Notes under the pieces: generated by a model
Database searches by the model: none
What the model was told of the DNA's origin: nothing
The model's input: the letters and a program-made list of their open reading frames with translations, nothing else
Translations under genes and position numbers: made by a program
Part shown: positions 54,188 through 63,754 of the stretch, piece after piece
How the letters are laid out: each line of letters starts with the position of its first letter
How positions within the stretch are numbered: the first letter of the stretch is position 1
NCBI GenBank assembly: GCA_017858055.1
Contig: JAFMCA010000002.1
Span: forward strand, 1-64,000
Reading direction: 5' to 3'
Source: Flavobacteriaceae bacterium
GTDB taxonomy: Bacteria > Bacteroidota > Bacteroidia > Flavobacteriales > Flavobacteriaceae
Length of the DNA stretch: 64,000 nt

Positions 54188-54931
54188 TTATTTATTGACT
54201 TCTTCGATGTACTTCTCAATAGCCATCGTCATAGAAGGTGTTTCGGGAGTTGGTGCCTTAATGTCTATTCTGAGATTTGAATCTTCTGCAGCTTTAATTG
54301 TGGAGTTTCCATAGACAGCAATACGCGTGTTATTTTGTTTAAAATCTGGAAAGTTTTTAAAAAGCGATTCGATACCTGAAGGACTGAAAAAAACCAAAAT
54401 ATCATAATAAACATCACGTAAATCAGACAAATCACTGACTACAGTTTTATAAAGAATGGCACGTTGCCATTTAATTTTAAGATGGTCTAAGTAATCGGGC
54501 ACGTCTTGTTTTAAGAGGTCAGAAGTAGGAAAGAGAAAGGTCTCTTTTTGAAATTTTTTAAAGACACTTTCCAAATCTTGAATACTACGTTCTCCGACAT
54601 AGATTTTTCTTTTTCTATAGACAACATATTTTTGGAGGTAAAAAGCCACTGCTTCTGATTGACAAAAATATTTAGTGCTGTCTGGAACAGTAAATCGCAT
54701 TTCTTTACACAATCGGAAGAAATGATCAACTGCATTACGACTAGTTAGTACGATGTTTTCAAAATTATTGAAATCAATTTTTTGCTGCCTTACATCTTTG
54801 GCTGTCAAACCTTCTACATGAATAAAGGGACGAAAATTTATAGTGAGTTTATGTTTTTCTTGGAGTCTGCTGTAAGGGGATTTTTCAGAGGAGGGTTCAG
54901 GCTGAGAAACCAAAATAGTTTTCACTTTCAT
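54188..54931 (-). CDS. hemD: Uroporphyrinogen-III synthase
   Basis: A 247-residue two-domain protein with ILVSQPEPSSEKSPYSRL at the N-terminus, NIVLTSRNAVDHFF, and FFSPSGIESLFKNF with AVYGNSTIKAAED near the end. These are the poorly conserved but recognisable HemD segments. It closes the tetrapyrrole ring for haem synthesis. It follows the DUF4271 gene by 12 bases, a common pairing in Bacteroidota. Confidence 0.88.
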   Translation of the reverse strand: MKVKTILVSQPEPSSEKSPYSRLQEKHKLTINFRPFIHVEGLTAKDVRQQKIDFNNFENIVLTSRNAVDHFFRLCKEMRFTVPDSTKYFCQSEAVAFYLQKYVVYRKRKIYVGERSIQDLESVFKKFQKETFLFPTSDLLKQDVPDYLDHLKIKWQRAILYKTVVSDLSDLRDVYYDILVFFSPSGIESLFKNFPDFKQNNTRIAVYGNSTIKAAEDSNLRIDIKAPTPETPSMTMAIEKYIEEVNK

Positions 54932-54943
54932 AATTTAGTTCAA

Positions 54944-55609
54944 TTACAATTTTGTTTCAATAAATACATAATAGACCCAAAACCAGGGTGCTATTTTGAA
55001 TGTGCAAAGATAAAGAATAATATAGACAAGATGCTGAGGATGGGATTTAAAAAAAGAAAAAAATAATCGAATTTGATTGAAAATCCACAGTAAAACAGTG
55101 AAAACGATTAAGGTTTCTATTAAAAGGAGTGGAATACTACTGTAATTCCATAAAAACAAAAGTCCCATCAAGATAATTGAAAATTGAGTAGCGTAGGTAA
55201 AATTTCTGTAGTAAAGAAATCGTATTCGCTCCAGATATCCCATTTCCTTGGAAAGAAAGTTTGCAATGAGGTGTTTGCTGAGTAAAATGAAAATCAAACC
55301 AAAAAGTAAGTAGAAAAATTCAAAATCATACACCATCGGTGAAGAGGTGTAGGAAGAAAATGAAAAATAACCCAGAGCAAGGGCGGAGCTCACAATTAAA
55401 AAACTAAATAAATTAAAAAAAGTAAAATAGTTGAGTTCTTTATCGTTACCGTATTTCCCAAAGTAAACTACGGGTTTTAATAAGTTTAGAAGTGCTTTAA
55501 GCCGTCCGGCATCAATTTTAAAAAGGACTAAAATGAATATTATATTGATAAAAAACATCAGACTCATCCAACTGGCATGCAGATCAGTTCTGTAAATCCA
55601 TTCTCCCAT
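54944..55609 (-). CDS. DUF4271 membrane protein
   Basis: A 221-residue inner-membrane protein with about six hydrophobic segments, matching DUF4271. It is upstream of hemD on the same strand and probably co-transcribed. The role is unknown. The 5' end faces the divergent glycosyltransferase gene across about 87 bases, counting from the start chosen there. Confidence 0.85.
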   Translation of the reverse strand: MGEWIYRTDLHASWMSLMFFINIIFILVLFKIDAGRLKALLNLLKPVVYFGKYGNDKELNYFTFFNLFSFLIVSSALALGYFSFSSYTSSPMVYDFEFFYLLFGLIFILLSKHLIANFLSKEMGYLERIRFLYYRNFTYATQFSIILMGLLFLWNYSSIPLLLIETLIVFTVLLWIFNQIRLFFSFFKSHPQHLVYIILYLCTFKIAPWFWVYYVFIETKL

Positions 55610-55696
55610 GCACTAAAATTAAAGGTTTTCTTAAAAATTATTGTAGTGTTTGGAGTAATATGTTGTGCATACATTTCCTACTTTTACGGTACGAGT

Positions 55697-56416
55697 ATGG
55701 AGAAAACATTAATAATCATTCCAACCTATAACGAAATTGAAAATATCAAATCGATAATTGAGGCGGTATTTGACACCCAATTAGGGGTGAATATCTTGGT
55801 GGTTGATGACCAGTCACCCGACGGAACTGGGGCAGAAGTTTTGGAAATGATCAGCCGTTTTCCACATCAATTATTTCTTGAATCGCGTTCTGATAAAACC
55901 GGGTTAGGAAGTGCATATGTCCATGGTTTTAAATGGGCATTGAGAAGGGATTACGAGTATATTTTTGAAATGGATGCTGACTTTTCTCACAATCCAAACG
56001 AATTGAGTCCGATGCTCAACATTTTGCAAAAAGATTCGGATGTGGTTGTTGGCTCTCGTTATGTGAAGGGGGTGAATGTAGTCAATTGGCCCTTGAGCAG
56101 AATCTTACTGTCCTATTTTGCTTCGCTCTATGTAAGACTGATCACTTCAATGCCGATCAAGGACGCTACCGCAGGTTTTGTTGGATATAGAAGAAAGGTT
56201 TTGGAATCCATGGATTTGGATCAAATCAAGTTTGTGGGATATGCTTTTCAAATTGAATTAAAATACAAAGCTTGGCTCAAGAAATTTAAGTTAGAAGAGC
56301 ATCCGATAGTTTTTTTAAACCGAACAAAAGGGAAGTCTAAAATGAATGGAAGTATTATTTGGGAAGCTCTCTTTGGTGTTTTATTTTTACGCATCTTTAA
56401 AAATCGATTTCGATGA
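55697..56416 (+). CDS. Polyprenol-phosphate mannosyl/glycosyltransferase (GT2)
   Basis: A 239-residue GT2 enzyme of the dolichol-phosphate-mannose-synthase type without the membrane tail. IIIPTYNEIENI opens the protein, DDQSPDGTGAEV and FEMDADFSHNP hold the nucleotide-sugar and metal sites, and GSRYVKGV and ATAGFVGYRR follow. The ATG at 55697 places IIPTYNE at the normal position. A longer reading would overlap the divergent DUF4271 start. Its stop overlaps the dihydroorotase start by four bases. Confidence 0.9.
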   Translation: MEKTLIIIPTYNEIENIKSIIEAVFDTQLGVNILVVDDQSPDGTGAEVLEMISRFPHQLFLESRSDKTGLGSAYVHGFKWALRRDYEYIFEMDADFSHNPNELSPMLNILQKDSDVVVGSRYVKGVNVVNWPLSRILLSYFASLYVRLITSMPIKDATAGFVGYRRKVLESMDLDQIKFVGYAFQIELKYKAWLKKFKLEEHPIVFLNRTKGKSKMNGSIIWEALFGVLFLRIFKNRFR

Positions 56417-57762
56417 GAAACACCAGAACTTTGGTGATAAAAAACGCGACGATTGTCAATGAAAATAGAATTCAAACTCTTGACTTGTTGATCCAAGGGA
56501 AACGGATTCTTAAAATTGACGATGACATTCCAACCGCGCTTGCAGATGAGGTGTACGATGCTTATGGAAAGTATGTCCTTCCGGGTCTCATTGATGATCA
56601 AGTGCATTTTAGAGAACCAGGACTCACCCATAAAGCCAATATAGAAACGGAATCCAAAGCCGCACTGGCAGGAGGAATCACTTCCTTTATTGAAATGCCG
56701 AATACCCAACCTCAAACCACTACGAGATTGGCTTGGGAAGAAAAAAATCAGCTCGCTGCTGCGACTTCATTTGCCAATTATGCCTTTATGTTTGGCGGAA
56801 CAAATGATAATTTAGACGAAATTCTTGCTTTAGACATTAAACGAGTTCCTGCATTAAAATTGTTTTTAGGTTCATCTACAGGTAATATGCTCGTTGATAA
56901 TCCAGCAGTATTGCGTTCAATTTTTAGCAGCACTCCACTGGTAATTGCCGTGCACTGTGAAGATGAACAAACCATTCGGGATAACTTTAAAAAAGCACAA
57001 GAACACTACGGAGAAGCCATCCCAATTTCTGAACACCCTTTAATTCGGAGTGAGGAAGCTTGTTACCTTTCCTCCTCCCAGGCGGTAGCTCTCGCTAAAG
57101 AAACAGGCGCTCGACTTCATGTGTTCCATCTCTCTACGGCAAAAGAATTAGCCCTTTTCAGCAACGATATTCCTTTAAAAGACAAAAAAATTACTGCGGA
57201 AGTATGTGTGCATCATTTGTGGTTTTCCGCTGAGGATTATCTGGACAAAGGAACGCATATCAAATGGAACCCAGCTGTAAAAACAAAAGCCGATAGAGAA
57301 GCCCTCTGGGAAGGATTAAATTCAGATTTACTCGATGTACTCGCCACTGATCACGCACCGCATACCCTGGAAGAAAAAGATCAAGCCTATGCAAAAGCAC
57401 CTTCGGGTGGACCTTTAGTGCAGCATGCTTTACCTGCATTACTTACAGCGCATCATCAAGGAAGGTTGACTCTTGAAAAGCTTGTAGAAAAGGCGTGTCA
57501 TAATCCAGCAATCCTTTTTGATGTAAAAGATCGAGGATATATTCGTGAAGGCTATTTTGCTGACCTAGTAGTCGTTGATCTCGAAAAGGAATTTAAGGTC
57601 GTCAAAGAGGATATCCTCTACAAATGTGGATGGTCTCCTTTTGAAGGAACTCTTTTTAAAGGAGCAGTAGAGCGTACACTGCTGAATGGACATTGGGCCT
57701 ATCTAGAGGGAAAAGTAAATCCAATCTCTGCCGCCGAGGCGTTAACATTTGATAGAGAATGA
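56413..57762 (+). CDS. pyrC: Dihydroorotase
   Basis: A 449-residue amidohydrolase of pyrimidine synthesis that closes carbamoyl-aspartate to dihydroorotate. The metal region reads DDQVHFREPGLTH (about 61-73), so the first His of the usual HxH is Gln63 here. FIEMPNTQPQTTT, IAVHCEDE, HVFHLSTAKEL, and TDHAPHTLEEK are otherwise typical. I recall that QVHF at this place is common in Bacteroidota members. It is coupled (ATGA) to the glycosyltransferase and to the next lipoprotein gene. Confidence 0.9.
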   Translation: MRNTRTLVIKNATIVNENRIQTLDLLIQGKRILKIDDDIPTALADEVYDAYGKYVLPGLIDDQVHFREPGLTHKANIETESKAALAGGITSFIEMPNTQPQTTTRLAWEEKNQLAAATSFANYAFMFGGTNDNLDEILALDIKRVPALKLFLGSSTGNMLVDNPAVLRSIFSSTPLVIAVHCEDEQTIRDNFKKAQEHYGEAIPISEHPLIRSEEACYLSSSQAVALAKETGARLHVFHLSTAKELALFSNDIPLKDKKITAEVCVHHLWFSAEDYLDKGTHIKWNPAVKTKADREALWEGLNSDLLDVLATDHAPHTLEEKDQAYAKAPSGGPLVQHALPALLTAHHQGRLTLEKLVEKACHNPAILFDVKDRGYIREGYFADLVVVDLEKEFKVVKEDILYKCGWSPFEGTLFKGAVERTLLNGHWAYLEGKVNPISAAEALTFDRE

Positions 57763-58130
57763 AAATAAAATCTCTTTTAGGAATTTTACTCACCACCCTA
57801 CTACTTCAGTACTGCAGCAGCACGGGATCCGTCGAAAAACCAGACAATTTAATCAAAGAGTCTGTTATGGAAAACATCATCTTCGACGCCACATTAATGA
57901 ATACCATGTATACGTACAATCCCAAAAACCCTGATTTTGAAGCCGTACTGGGCAAACCCTATCTTTATATCAAATACGGCATTGACTCCCTGCAACTGGT
58001 AGAAAGTGAAAGTTATTATTCAAAATTTCCCAGAACCTATTTCCGTATGCACAATAATGTTTTGGAGCGTTTGACAAAAATACAAGACAGTATAAATGAG
58101 GTGATAGATAAAGAAAAAGCTTCTCAGTAA
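57759..58130 (+). CDS. DUF4296 lipoprotein
   Basis: A 123-residue lipoprotein (lipobox LLQYC, Cys19) with a helical mature part containing KPDNLIKESVMENIIFD, YGIDSLQLVESESYYS and FPRTYFRMHNNVLERL, matching DUF4296. The function is unknown. It overlaps the dihydroorotase gene by four bases. The same order is common in Flavobacteriia. The 3' end overlaps the convergent epimerase gene by seven bases. Confidence 0.85.
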   Translation: MKIKSLLGILLTTLLLQYCSSTGSVEKPDNLIKESVMENIIFDATLMNTMYTYNPKNPDFEAVLGKPYLYIKYGIDSLQLVESESYYSKFPRTYFRMHNNVLERLTKIQDSINEVIDKEKASQ

Positions 58131-59131
58131 TAAAGCTTGTAATCTTTGCTGATTTGCTTTAAAGTAACGTCTGTTTTTTGATAGGTATACGGGAGTGTTT
58201 TTTCAATTTTAGAGCCGTCGTATTTTTGCTCACTACAAAGACTACCAATCAAGGCTTGACTTAAAAAGGATTTTTTCAAACCCAAGGCATAAAGGGTTTT
58301 ATCCATTATATAAAGCGAATACAATAAGAATTTTGATAGGGGAATAGAGGGTGCTTTTTTACCTAAAACAGTTGCGATTTTGCTAAGAAGGTCTTTGTAG
58401 CTTATGTTTTCTGAAACTAAAATATACCGCTCATTTTGGTGATCGGATTCCATGAGAAGCACGAGAATATTGACAACGTCCTCCAAGGCAACCACGGCAG
58501 CATTCCCTGTAGGATAAAAACGAAGCCCTTGGGCTATTTTGCTGATAAGTGTTCCACTGCTTCTTTCCCAAAAATGACTTCCTAAAATAATTCCAGGATT
58601 AATAATCACAACCGGTAACCCTTCTTGGGAAGCTCTCCAAACTTCCAATTCGGCTCCGTATTTAGAATAGGCATAGGTGGTGTGATTAAGATCGGAATTC
58701 CAGAAATCATTTTCATTGACCAAAGGAATGGTTTGTTCTGCGCCAAGTGCAGCGATAGAACTTACATAGGCAAATTTTTCAACCTTATACTTGAGGGATA
58801 AGTTTACCATATTTGCCGTCCCATCAATATTGGTTTTGAGGAGCTTATTTTGATGAAATTGAGCAAATGAAATTTTTGCAGCGCAATGATACACCTGTTT
58901 TACCCCCACAAAAGCTGCCTCAAGCCCAAGAAGATCATTAATTTCATTTTGTACCCATTCGATTTTTGAGAAATACTCTGGATGGTCAGGAGCTAAAATT
59001 TTAAAAAGAGTTTCGATTTTTTGAAGGCTTTCTTTTCTTCTGAAAAGAGCACGTATAGGAAGCTTTTTTTGGGCACATGCAAAAAGGAGATGCGCTCCAA
59101 CCATTCCGGTACCACCGCTTACTAATATCAT
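58124..59131 (-). CDS. NAD-dependent epimerase/dehydratase (extended SDR)
   Basis: A 335-residue extended short-chain dehydrogenase. MILVSGGTGMVGAHL holds the glycine-rich NAD motif, and the catalytic Tyr-Lys is in YAYSKYGAELEV, with Ser in YVSSIAALG upstream. Such proteins oxidise or epimerise sugar nucleotides or steroids/dihydroflavonol-like ketones, and the substrate is unknown. The ATG at 59131 is chosen because it opens the Rossmann fold. A reading from 59212 would overlap the divergent tyrS start. Confidence 0.86.
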   Translation of the reverse strand: MILVSGGTGMVGAHLLFACAQKKLPIRALFRRKESLQKIETLFKILAPDHPEYFSKIEWVQNEINDLLGLEAAFVGVKQVYHCAAKISFAQFHQNKLLKTNIDGTANMVNLSLKYKVEKFAYVSSIAALGAEQTIPLVNENDFWNSDLNHTTYAYSKYGAELEVWRASQEGLPVVIINPGIILGSHFWERSSGTLISKIAQGLRFYPTGNAAVVALEDVVNILVLLMESDHQNERYILVSENISYKDLLSKIATVLGKKAPSIPLSKFLLYSLYIMDKTLYALGLKKSFLSQALIGSLCSEQKYDGSKIEKTLPYTYQKTDVTLKQISKDYKLYY

Positions 59132-59163
59132 AGAGACGAAAGTACACTTTTTTGATTTTGATT

Positions 59164-59193
59164 TTTGGATTCCCTTTGATAAATCTATCTTTA
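59164..59193 (+). promoter_or_regulatory. Putative tyrS promoter
   Basis: TTTG at 59164-59167 and TATCTTTA at 59186-59193 are separated by 18 bases. This is close to the TTTG/TAnnTTTG pair of Bacteroidota, with one mismatch in the -7. The tyrS ATG is only 12 bases farther, so the leader would be very short. Confidence 0.45.
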
Positions 59194-59205
59194 CACAAAA
59201 AATTA

Positions 59206-60504
59206 ATGCCAACTAATTTTGTACAAGAACTTCGGTGGAGAGGCTTACTTCACGATATCATGCCCGATACCGAAACATTTTTACTTACGGAAGCTTCTAA
59301 AGGGTATATTGGATTCGATCCTACTGCGGATTCCCTCCATATTGGGAGTTTGGTTCAGATCATTATTTTGATGCATTTTCAAAATGCTGGGCACACCCCT
59401 ATTGTTTTGGTGGGTGGAGCTACAGGAATGATCGGTGATCCCTCGGGCAAATCGGACGAACGAAATTTATTGGATCAAGAAACGCTCGAAAAAAATTGCA
59501 ACGGCATTCAGAAACAATTGGAACAGTTTTTAAATTTTGATAAAAACACTTCCAATCCAGCTCTTCTCGTCAATAATTACGACTGGATGAAGTCTTACAG
59601 TTTGATCGACTTCTCACGTGATATAGGAAAACACATTACAGTAAACTATATGATGGCCAAAGAGTCGGTAAAAAAACGACTCAGCTCGGAAGCTAAAGTC
59701 GGGATGTCCTTTACGGAGTTTACTTATCAATTGCTTCAAGGTTTTGATTTCCTTCATCTTTATAAAACCTTGGGGTGTAAAATACAAATGGGAGGGAGTG
59801 ACCAGTGGGGAAACATTACTACTGGAACGGAGCTGATTCGAAGAAAAGAAGGGGGGAAGGCGTACGCCATTACCTGTCCTTTGATAAAAAAAACAGACGG
59901 CACGAAGTTTGGAAAAACAGAAGACGGGAATGTGTGGTTGGACAAGACCCGAACCTCTACCTATAAATTTTATCAATTTTGGCTAAACACCTCCGATGAT
60001 GATGCGGAAAACTACATTAAAATATTTACTTTTTTAAGTGAAGAAGCCGTTCAACAGATCATGATAGAACATCAAACTGCCCCTCATTTGAGAGTCTTGC
60101 AAAAAACCATAGCCGAAGAGGTGACCCGTTTGGTTCACGGGGAAGAAGAGTTGATTAAAGCTCAAGAAGCCTCACAAATTTTATTTGGAAAAGCCACTCG
60201 AGAATCGTTACAAAAATTAGATCAGGAAACCTTTTTGGATTTATTTGACGGAGTACCCCAAGCAGAAATCAAAAGAAGTTTACTTACCGATGGTTTGGAT
60301 ATAGTCGCTGCCTTAGCTTCAGAAACTGGGTTTTTGCCTTCTAATGGGGAAGCAAGACGTGCAGTAAAGGAAAATGCAATTTCGGTGAATAAGGAGAAAA
60401 TAAAAGAAGGATATTCAATACGAAATGAGGATTTGATTGCAAATCAATATGTGCTTCTACAACGAGGGAAGAAAAATTATTTTATTCTTAAAATTGAAGA
60501 TTAA
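59206..60504 (+). CDS. tyrS: Tyrosyl-tRNA synthetase
   Basis: A 432-residue class I synthetase. The HIGH-type motif is HIGS at about 45-48 in [30 protein letters not shown] is the tyrosine-site loop, [13 protein letters not shown] is in the active site, and KFGKT at about 228-232 replaces KMSKS. A C-terminal S4 RNA-binding domain ends the protein. The ATG at 59206 gives the usual N-terminus. A reading from 59152 would run through the promoter. Confidence 0.96.
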   Translation: MPTNFVQELRWRGLLHDIMPDTETFLLTEASKGYIGFDPTADSLHIGSLVQIIILMHFQNAGHTPIVLVGGATGMIGDPSGKSDERNLLDQETLEKNCNGIQKQLEQFLNFDKNTSNPALLVNNYDWMKSYSLIDFSRDIGKHITVNYMMAKESVKKRLSSEAKVGMSFTEFTYQLLQGFDFLHLYKTLGCKIQMGGSDQWGNITTGTELIRRKEGGKAYAITCPLIKKTDGTKFGKTEDGNVWLDKTRTSTYKFYQFWLNTSDDDAENYIKIFTFLSEEAVQQIMIEHQTAPHLRVLQKTIAEEVTRLVHGEEELIKAQEASQILFGKATRESLQKLDQETFLDLFDGVPQAEIKRSLLTDGLDIVAALASETGFLPSNGEARRAVKENAISVNKEKIKEGYSIRNEDLIANQYVLLQRGKKNYFILKIED

Positions 60505-61484
60505 ACCACCATGAGGTTACAGCCCCTAACTTCTGCTTGATCAAAACGACCTAGAATTTCAAATCCACCCCCTTCATACACGACACCTAAATCTTCGGTG
60601 GCTATAAAAGCACAGGAATCTACATTTGCTAAATCAATAATATTGATGCCTCCCGACTTTAAGGGGCCTTGAATTTCAAAAGGATCTTCAGGGGCTCTGG
60701 AAAAAACACGCATCCACGGAGGACAATAAAAAAGACCCTCCCCTTTGGAATACGCTTGACTCAAAAGCTCGGTCATGCCATACTCCGCATGAATCTGTTC
60801 TACTCCAAATCCTTTTTTGAGTTGATCGTGAAGGGCAGTCCGAACCCATTCTTTCCCCATGCCTTTCATTCCCCCCGTTTCCATTACGATGGTGTTTTTA
60901 AGATCCCAAGAAAATTGTTCTACAGCCTCTAGCAAAGCAAAGGTAACCCCCAGGAGGATTGTTTTTTGTTTTTGGTTTTCGAGATCGTGTAGCGTGGAGT
61001 GAAGTTGCTCCCATTCATTCAGATAAAAACCGCTTTTAGGATGTTTGGATTTTTGAATTAAACGATTTGCCATATAGACCAAGGAAGCATTTGATCGTTC
61101 TAAATAGGAGGGCAATAGCGCTAGGAGAGCATATTCTTCAGGATTGCCATAAAATTGTTTGAAGCCCAGTTCAAAACTCTTTTCATAGAGTGCAAGCTCA
61201 TAGACAGGATGCTTGGATGTGATTTGTCCTGTCGTTCCACTTGATTCAAAAATAATTTTTGGAGTACGTTGATCTGAAGAAACTAGATGCGATTTAAAAA
61301 ACTGGATGGGTAAAAAAGGGATTTCGAGGAGGGTTTTTACTTCCGATGGGGAGCAATTTATCAGATCGCAATAAGAACGATATACCGCATTGTGTTCAAA
61401 CTGATATTGAAAAAGTGCCAAGGCATGTTCCTCGAAAGCAGCCGAATCGGATATTTTTTCAAAGTCGGTAAGTGAAGACCTCAT
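60501..61484 (-). CDS. LuxE/PaaK-like acyl-protein synthetase family protein
   Basis: A 327-residue member of the acyl-protein synthetase/ANL-like group. [14 protein letters not shown] is its adenylation-type motif, [13 protein letters not shown] and [16 protein letters not shown] are further conserved segments. Bacteroidota members of this group are annotated as acyl transferases; the acyl acceptor is unknown. It overlaps the tyrS end by four bases (convergent). Confidence 0.85.
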   Translation of the reverse strand: MRSSLTDFEKISDSAAFEEHALALFQYQFEHNAVYRSYCDLINCSPSEVKTLLEIPFLPIQFFKSHLVSSDQRTPKIIFESSGTTGQITSKHPVYELALYEKSFELGFKQFYGNPEEYALLALLPSYLERSNASLVYMANRLIQKSKHPKSGFYLNEWEQLHSTLHDLENQKQKTILLGVTFALLEAVEQFSWDLKNTIVMETGGMKGMGKEWVRTALHDQLKKGFGVEQIHAEYGMTELLSQAYSKGEGLFYCPPWMRVFSRAPEDPFEIQGPLKSGGINIIDLANVDSCAFIATEDLGVVYEGGGFEILGRFDQAEVRGCNLMVV

Positions 61485-61517
61485 ATCCGGTAAAATTAAC
61501 TAAAAAAGCTCGATACT

Positions 61518-61853
61518 TTAGGGAATGACCAAGCGCTTTAATCCTTTCATTCCATTTTGCTCCAATTTGAAGATGTAAATACCAGAAGGAAGTTCGCCTA
61601 ATAAAATACTCTCGTTTGTGGTTATAATTTCGTATTTCTTTTCTCCCAGGACATTATAGATTTCAATATGTTTTTCCTGATCACCAGCACTCTGTATGAA
61701 AAGTCTTTGATCCTTTAAAGGGTTTGGGAAAATGGAGAATTCCAAGCGGTCTTGTTGGTTGGTAGTTGACATACTAAAAGCAAAAAAGGAATTGCTATTC
61801 GCTTGAATAGTGATGGATACAACAAAAAAAAGGAGTACTAAGAAGTGCTTCAT
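61518..61853 (-). CDS. Minimal T9SS-sorted secreted protein
   Basis: A 111-residue protein with a signal peptide (about 1-18) and then almost only a type-A T9SS C-terminal sorting domain (FSIFPNPLKDQRLFI, IEIYNVLGEKKYEI, LPSGIYIFKLEQNG). About 20 residues separate the signal peptide from the sorting domain, so there is essentially no cargo domain. It is 33 bases upstream of the LuxE-like gene on the same strand. The role is unknown. Confidence 0.85.
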   Translation of the reverse strand: MKHFLVLLFFVVSITIQANSNSFFAFSMSTTNQQDRLEFSIFPNPLKDQRLFIQSAGDQEKHIEIYNVLGEKKYEIITTNESILLGELPSGIYIFKLEQNGMKGLKRLVIP

Positions 61854-61957
61854 TGGGGCTTGTTTGCAAGCGTAAAATTAGAGTTTTATTCTCAATAATA
61901 ATAATTTGATAACATGAATAACTTCAATAAAGTGTTAATTTTAACCTTTAAAGCATA

Positions 61958-62650
61958 ATGAAAAAAGAAAATATAAAAATTCTTTTAGTTGATGATGAAC
62001 CCGATATTGTAGAAATTATACGATTCAATTTAGAGCGGGTTGGTTATCAAATAAGTACGGCGTACAACGGCGTGGAGGCTATAAAAGTAGCCGAAAAAGA
62101 GATCCCACACTTAATAATTTTGGATATCATGATGCCCGGTATAGATGGCATCGAGACCTGTGAGCGTTTGCGTCAAGACTCCAAGTTTAACGATACAGTC
62201 ATTATGTTTTTATCAGCCAGAGGGGAAGATTACTCCTATGTAGCAGCTTTTGAGGCGGGTGCAGACGACTATACCACCAAACCCATAAAACCAAAAGTTT
62301 TAGTTTCGAAAGTAAAAGGACTGCTCCGAAGATTCAAGGATGTAGAGAGTACGGATACTTTATTGGAATTTCCAAATTTAAGAATCGATAGGGAGAAGTA
62401 TAAAGTAACCCTTAACGGAGAAGAACTCTCCATTCCAAGAAAGGAATTTGAATTGTTTTTTTTGTTGGCATCCAAACCTGGTAAAGTTTTTAAACGAGAA
62501 AAAATCATGGACAAAATTTGGGGTAGCGATGTTGTTGTCGGTGACCGGACTATTGATGTTCACATCCGTAAACTCCGAGAAAAATTAGGAGATCATTGGT
62601 TTAAAACGATCAAAGGAGTTGGATATACCTTTGTTCAACCCGAGAATTGA
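61958..62650 (+). CDS. OmpR/PhoB-family response regulator
   Basis: A 230-residue two-component regulator. The receiver domain has Asp12-Asp13, phosphoacceptor Asp56 (ILDIMMPG) and Lys108 (TTKPIKP). The C-terminal winged-helix DNA-binding domain is at about 135-228 (RKEFELFFLLASKPGKVF, DRTIDVHIRKLREKLG). The overall form resembles PhoB-type regulators. The histidine kinase gene follows, its start a few bases past the regulator's stop. The stimulus and targets are unknown. Confidence 0.93.
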   Translation: MKKENIKILLVDDEPDIVEIIRFNLERVGYQISTAYNGVEAIKVAEKEIPHLIILDIMMPGIDGIETCERLRQDSKFNDTVIMFLSARGEDYSYVAAFEAGADDYTTKPIKPKVLVSKVKGLLRRFKDVESTDTLLEFPNLRIDREKYKVTLNGEELSIPRKEFELFFLLASKPGKVFKREKIMDKIWGSDVVVGDRTIDVHIRKLREKLGDHWFKTIKGVGYTFVQPEN

Positions 62651-62655
62651 ATTCA

Positions 62656-63714
62656 ATGATGCGTCTTAAATACAACAAAGCCAGTTTTCTCACAGCTCTC
62701 ATCTTTTCTTTTACTGCTGTGCTCCTTCAATTTCTTTTGTTGGCTTTTGTTTTTAAGCTCGCTTTTGCTTCCTATGGACTCATTCTCCTACTTGAATTTT
62801 TTGGATTTTTTATAGGAGCCTATCTAATCCTCTCCTATACTTTAGAGCGTTTTTTGTTTTCTCGAGTTAAAGAGCTTTATGCCTCTGTAATTCCGACCAC
62901 CTCTTATGTCAGTACCATCAGTCAATTCACCGACATCGATTTACTCACCTCAAATCTTAAAAAATTAAATTCTGATAAGAATTTAGAAATTGACTTACTA
63001 AAAAAAGAACAAGCGTATCGGAGAGAATTCATCGGAAATATTGCCCATGAATTAAAAACTCCCCTTTTTATGATAGAAGGCTATGTCCTCACTCTTTTAG
63101 AAGGGGGTGTAGAAGATAAAAAGACGATCAAAAAATATTTGAGTCAAACGGCAAAAGGGATTGATCGACTGAATTTTGTGATTAAGGATTTGGACCTCAT
63201 CACCAAATTTGAATCGGGGATGGCGAAATTGAATTGGACCTCATTCAATATTATTGAGACAATCAAAAACGTTTTTGAACTTGTTGCGAGGCAAGCTCAA
63301 GAGCGGAAAATTAGTTTAAAAATGGACAAGGTTTACAACAAACCCATTCAAGTCTATGCAGATGAAGAACGAATCCAGCAAGTGTTAACGAATTTAATCA
63401 TCAATTCTTTAAAGTACGGTATTGAGCGTGGAACGACTGAAGTTGGGGTGGAGATTTTAAAAGAAAACAAAATCCTAGTTCGGATCACGGATAATGGAGA
63501 AGGAATAAATGAAGAACATTTGCCCCGTCTTTTTGAACGTTTTTACCGAGTGGATAAAACCCGAAACAGGAATCAAGGAGGCTCCGGTTTGGGACTTGCT
63601 ATCGTAAAACACATCATCGAAGCTCATCACGAAAAAATATTTGTTGAAAGTGAAGCTAGAGTCGGTTCAGAATTCTCTTTTTCCTTGACATTAGATCAGA
63701 AATCAGCTCTATAA
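62656..63714 (+). CDS. Sensor histidine kinase
   Basis: A 352-residue membrane kinase. Two membrane segments (about 10-35 and 40-63) with almost no periplasmic loop come first, then a linker, the dimerisation helix with phospho-His131 in NIAHELKTPLF, and the ATPase domain (NLIINSLKYG, RITDNGEGI, FYRVDKTRNRNQGGSGLGLA). The lack of a sensory loop suggests it senses the membrane or a partner. The ATG at 62656 is preferred over a TTG three codons earlier that overlaps the regulator stop. It pairs with the upstream regulator. Confidence 0.93.
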   Translation: MMRLKYNKASFLTALIFSFTAVLLQFLLLAFVFKLAFASYGLILLLEFFGFFIGAYLILSYTLERFLFSRVKELYASVIPTTSYVSTISQFTDIDLLTSNLKKLNSDKNLEIDLLKKEQAYRREFIGNIAHELKTPLFMIEGYVLTLLEGGVEDKKTIKKYLSQTAKGIDRLNFVIKDLDLITKFESGMAKLNWTSFNIIETIKNVFELVARQAQERKISLKMDKVYNKPIQVYADEERIQQVLTNLIINSLKYGIERGTTEVGVEILKENKILVRITDNGEGINEEHLPRLFERFYRVDKTRNRNQGGSGLGLAIVKHIIEAHHEKIFVESEARVGSEFSFSLTLDQKSAL

Positions 63715-63754
63715 AAACAGTGAAATTCCCTATTTTTACCCAAAAATTAATCTG

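Noticed and set aside
56248-56715. Open frame of 155 codons opposite the glycosyltransferase-dihydroorotase junction
   Set aside because: Antisense to two well-supported genes and without family motifs.
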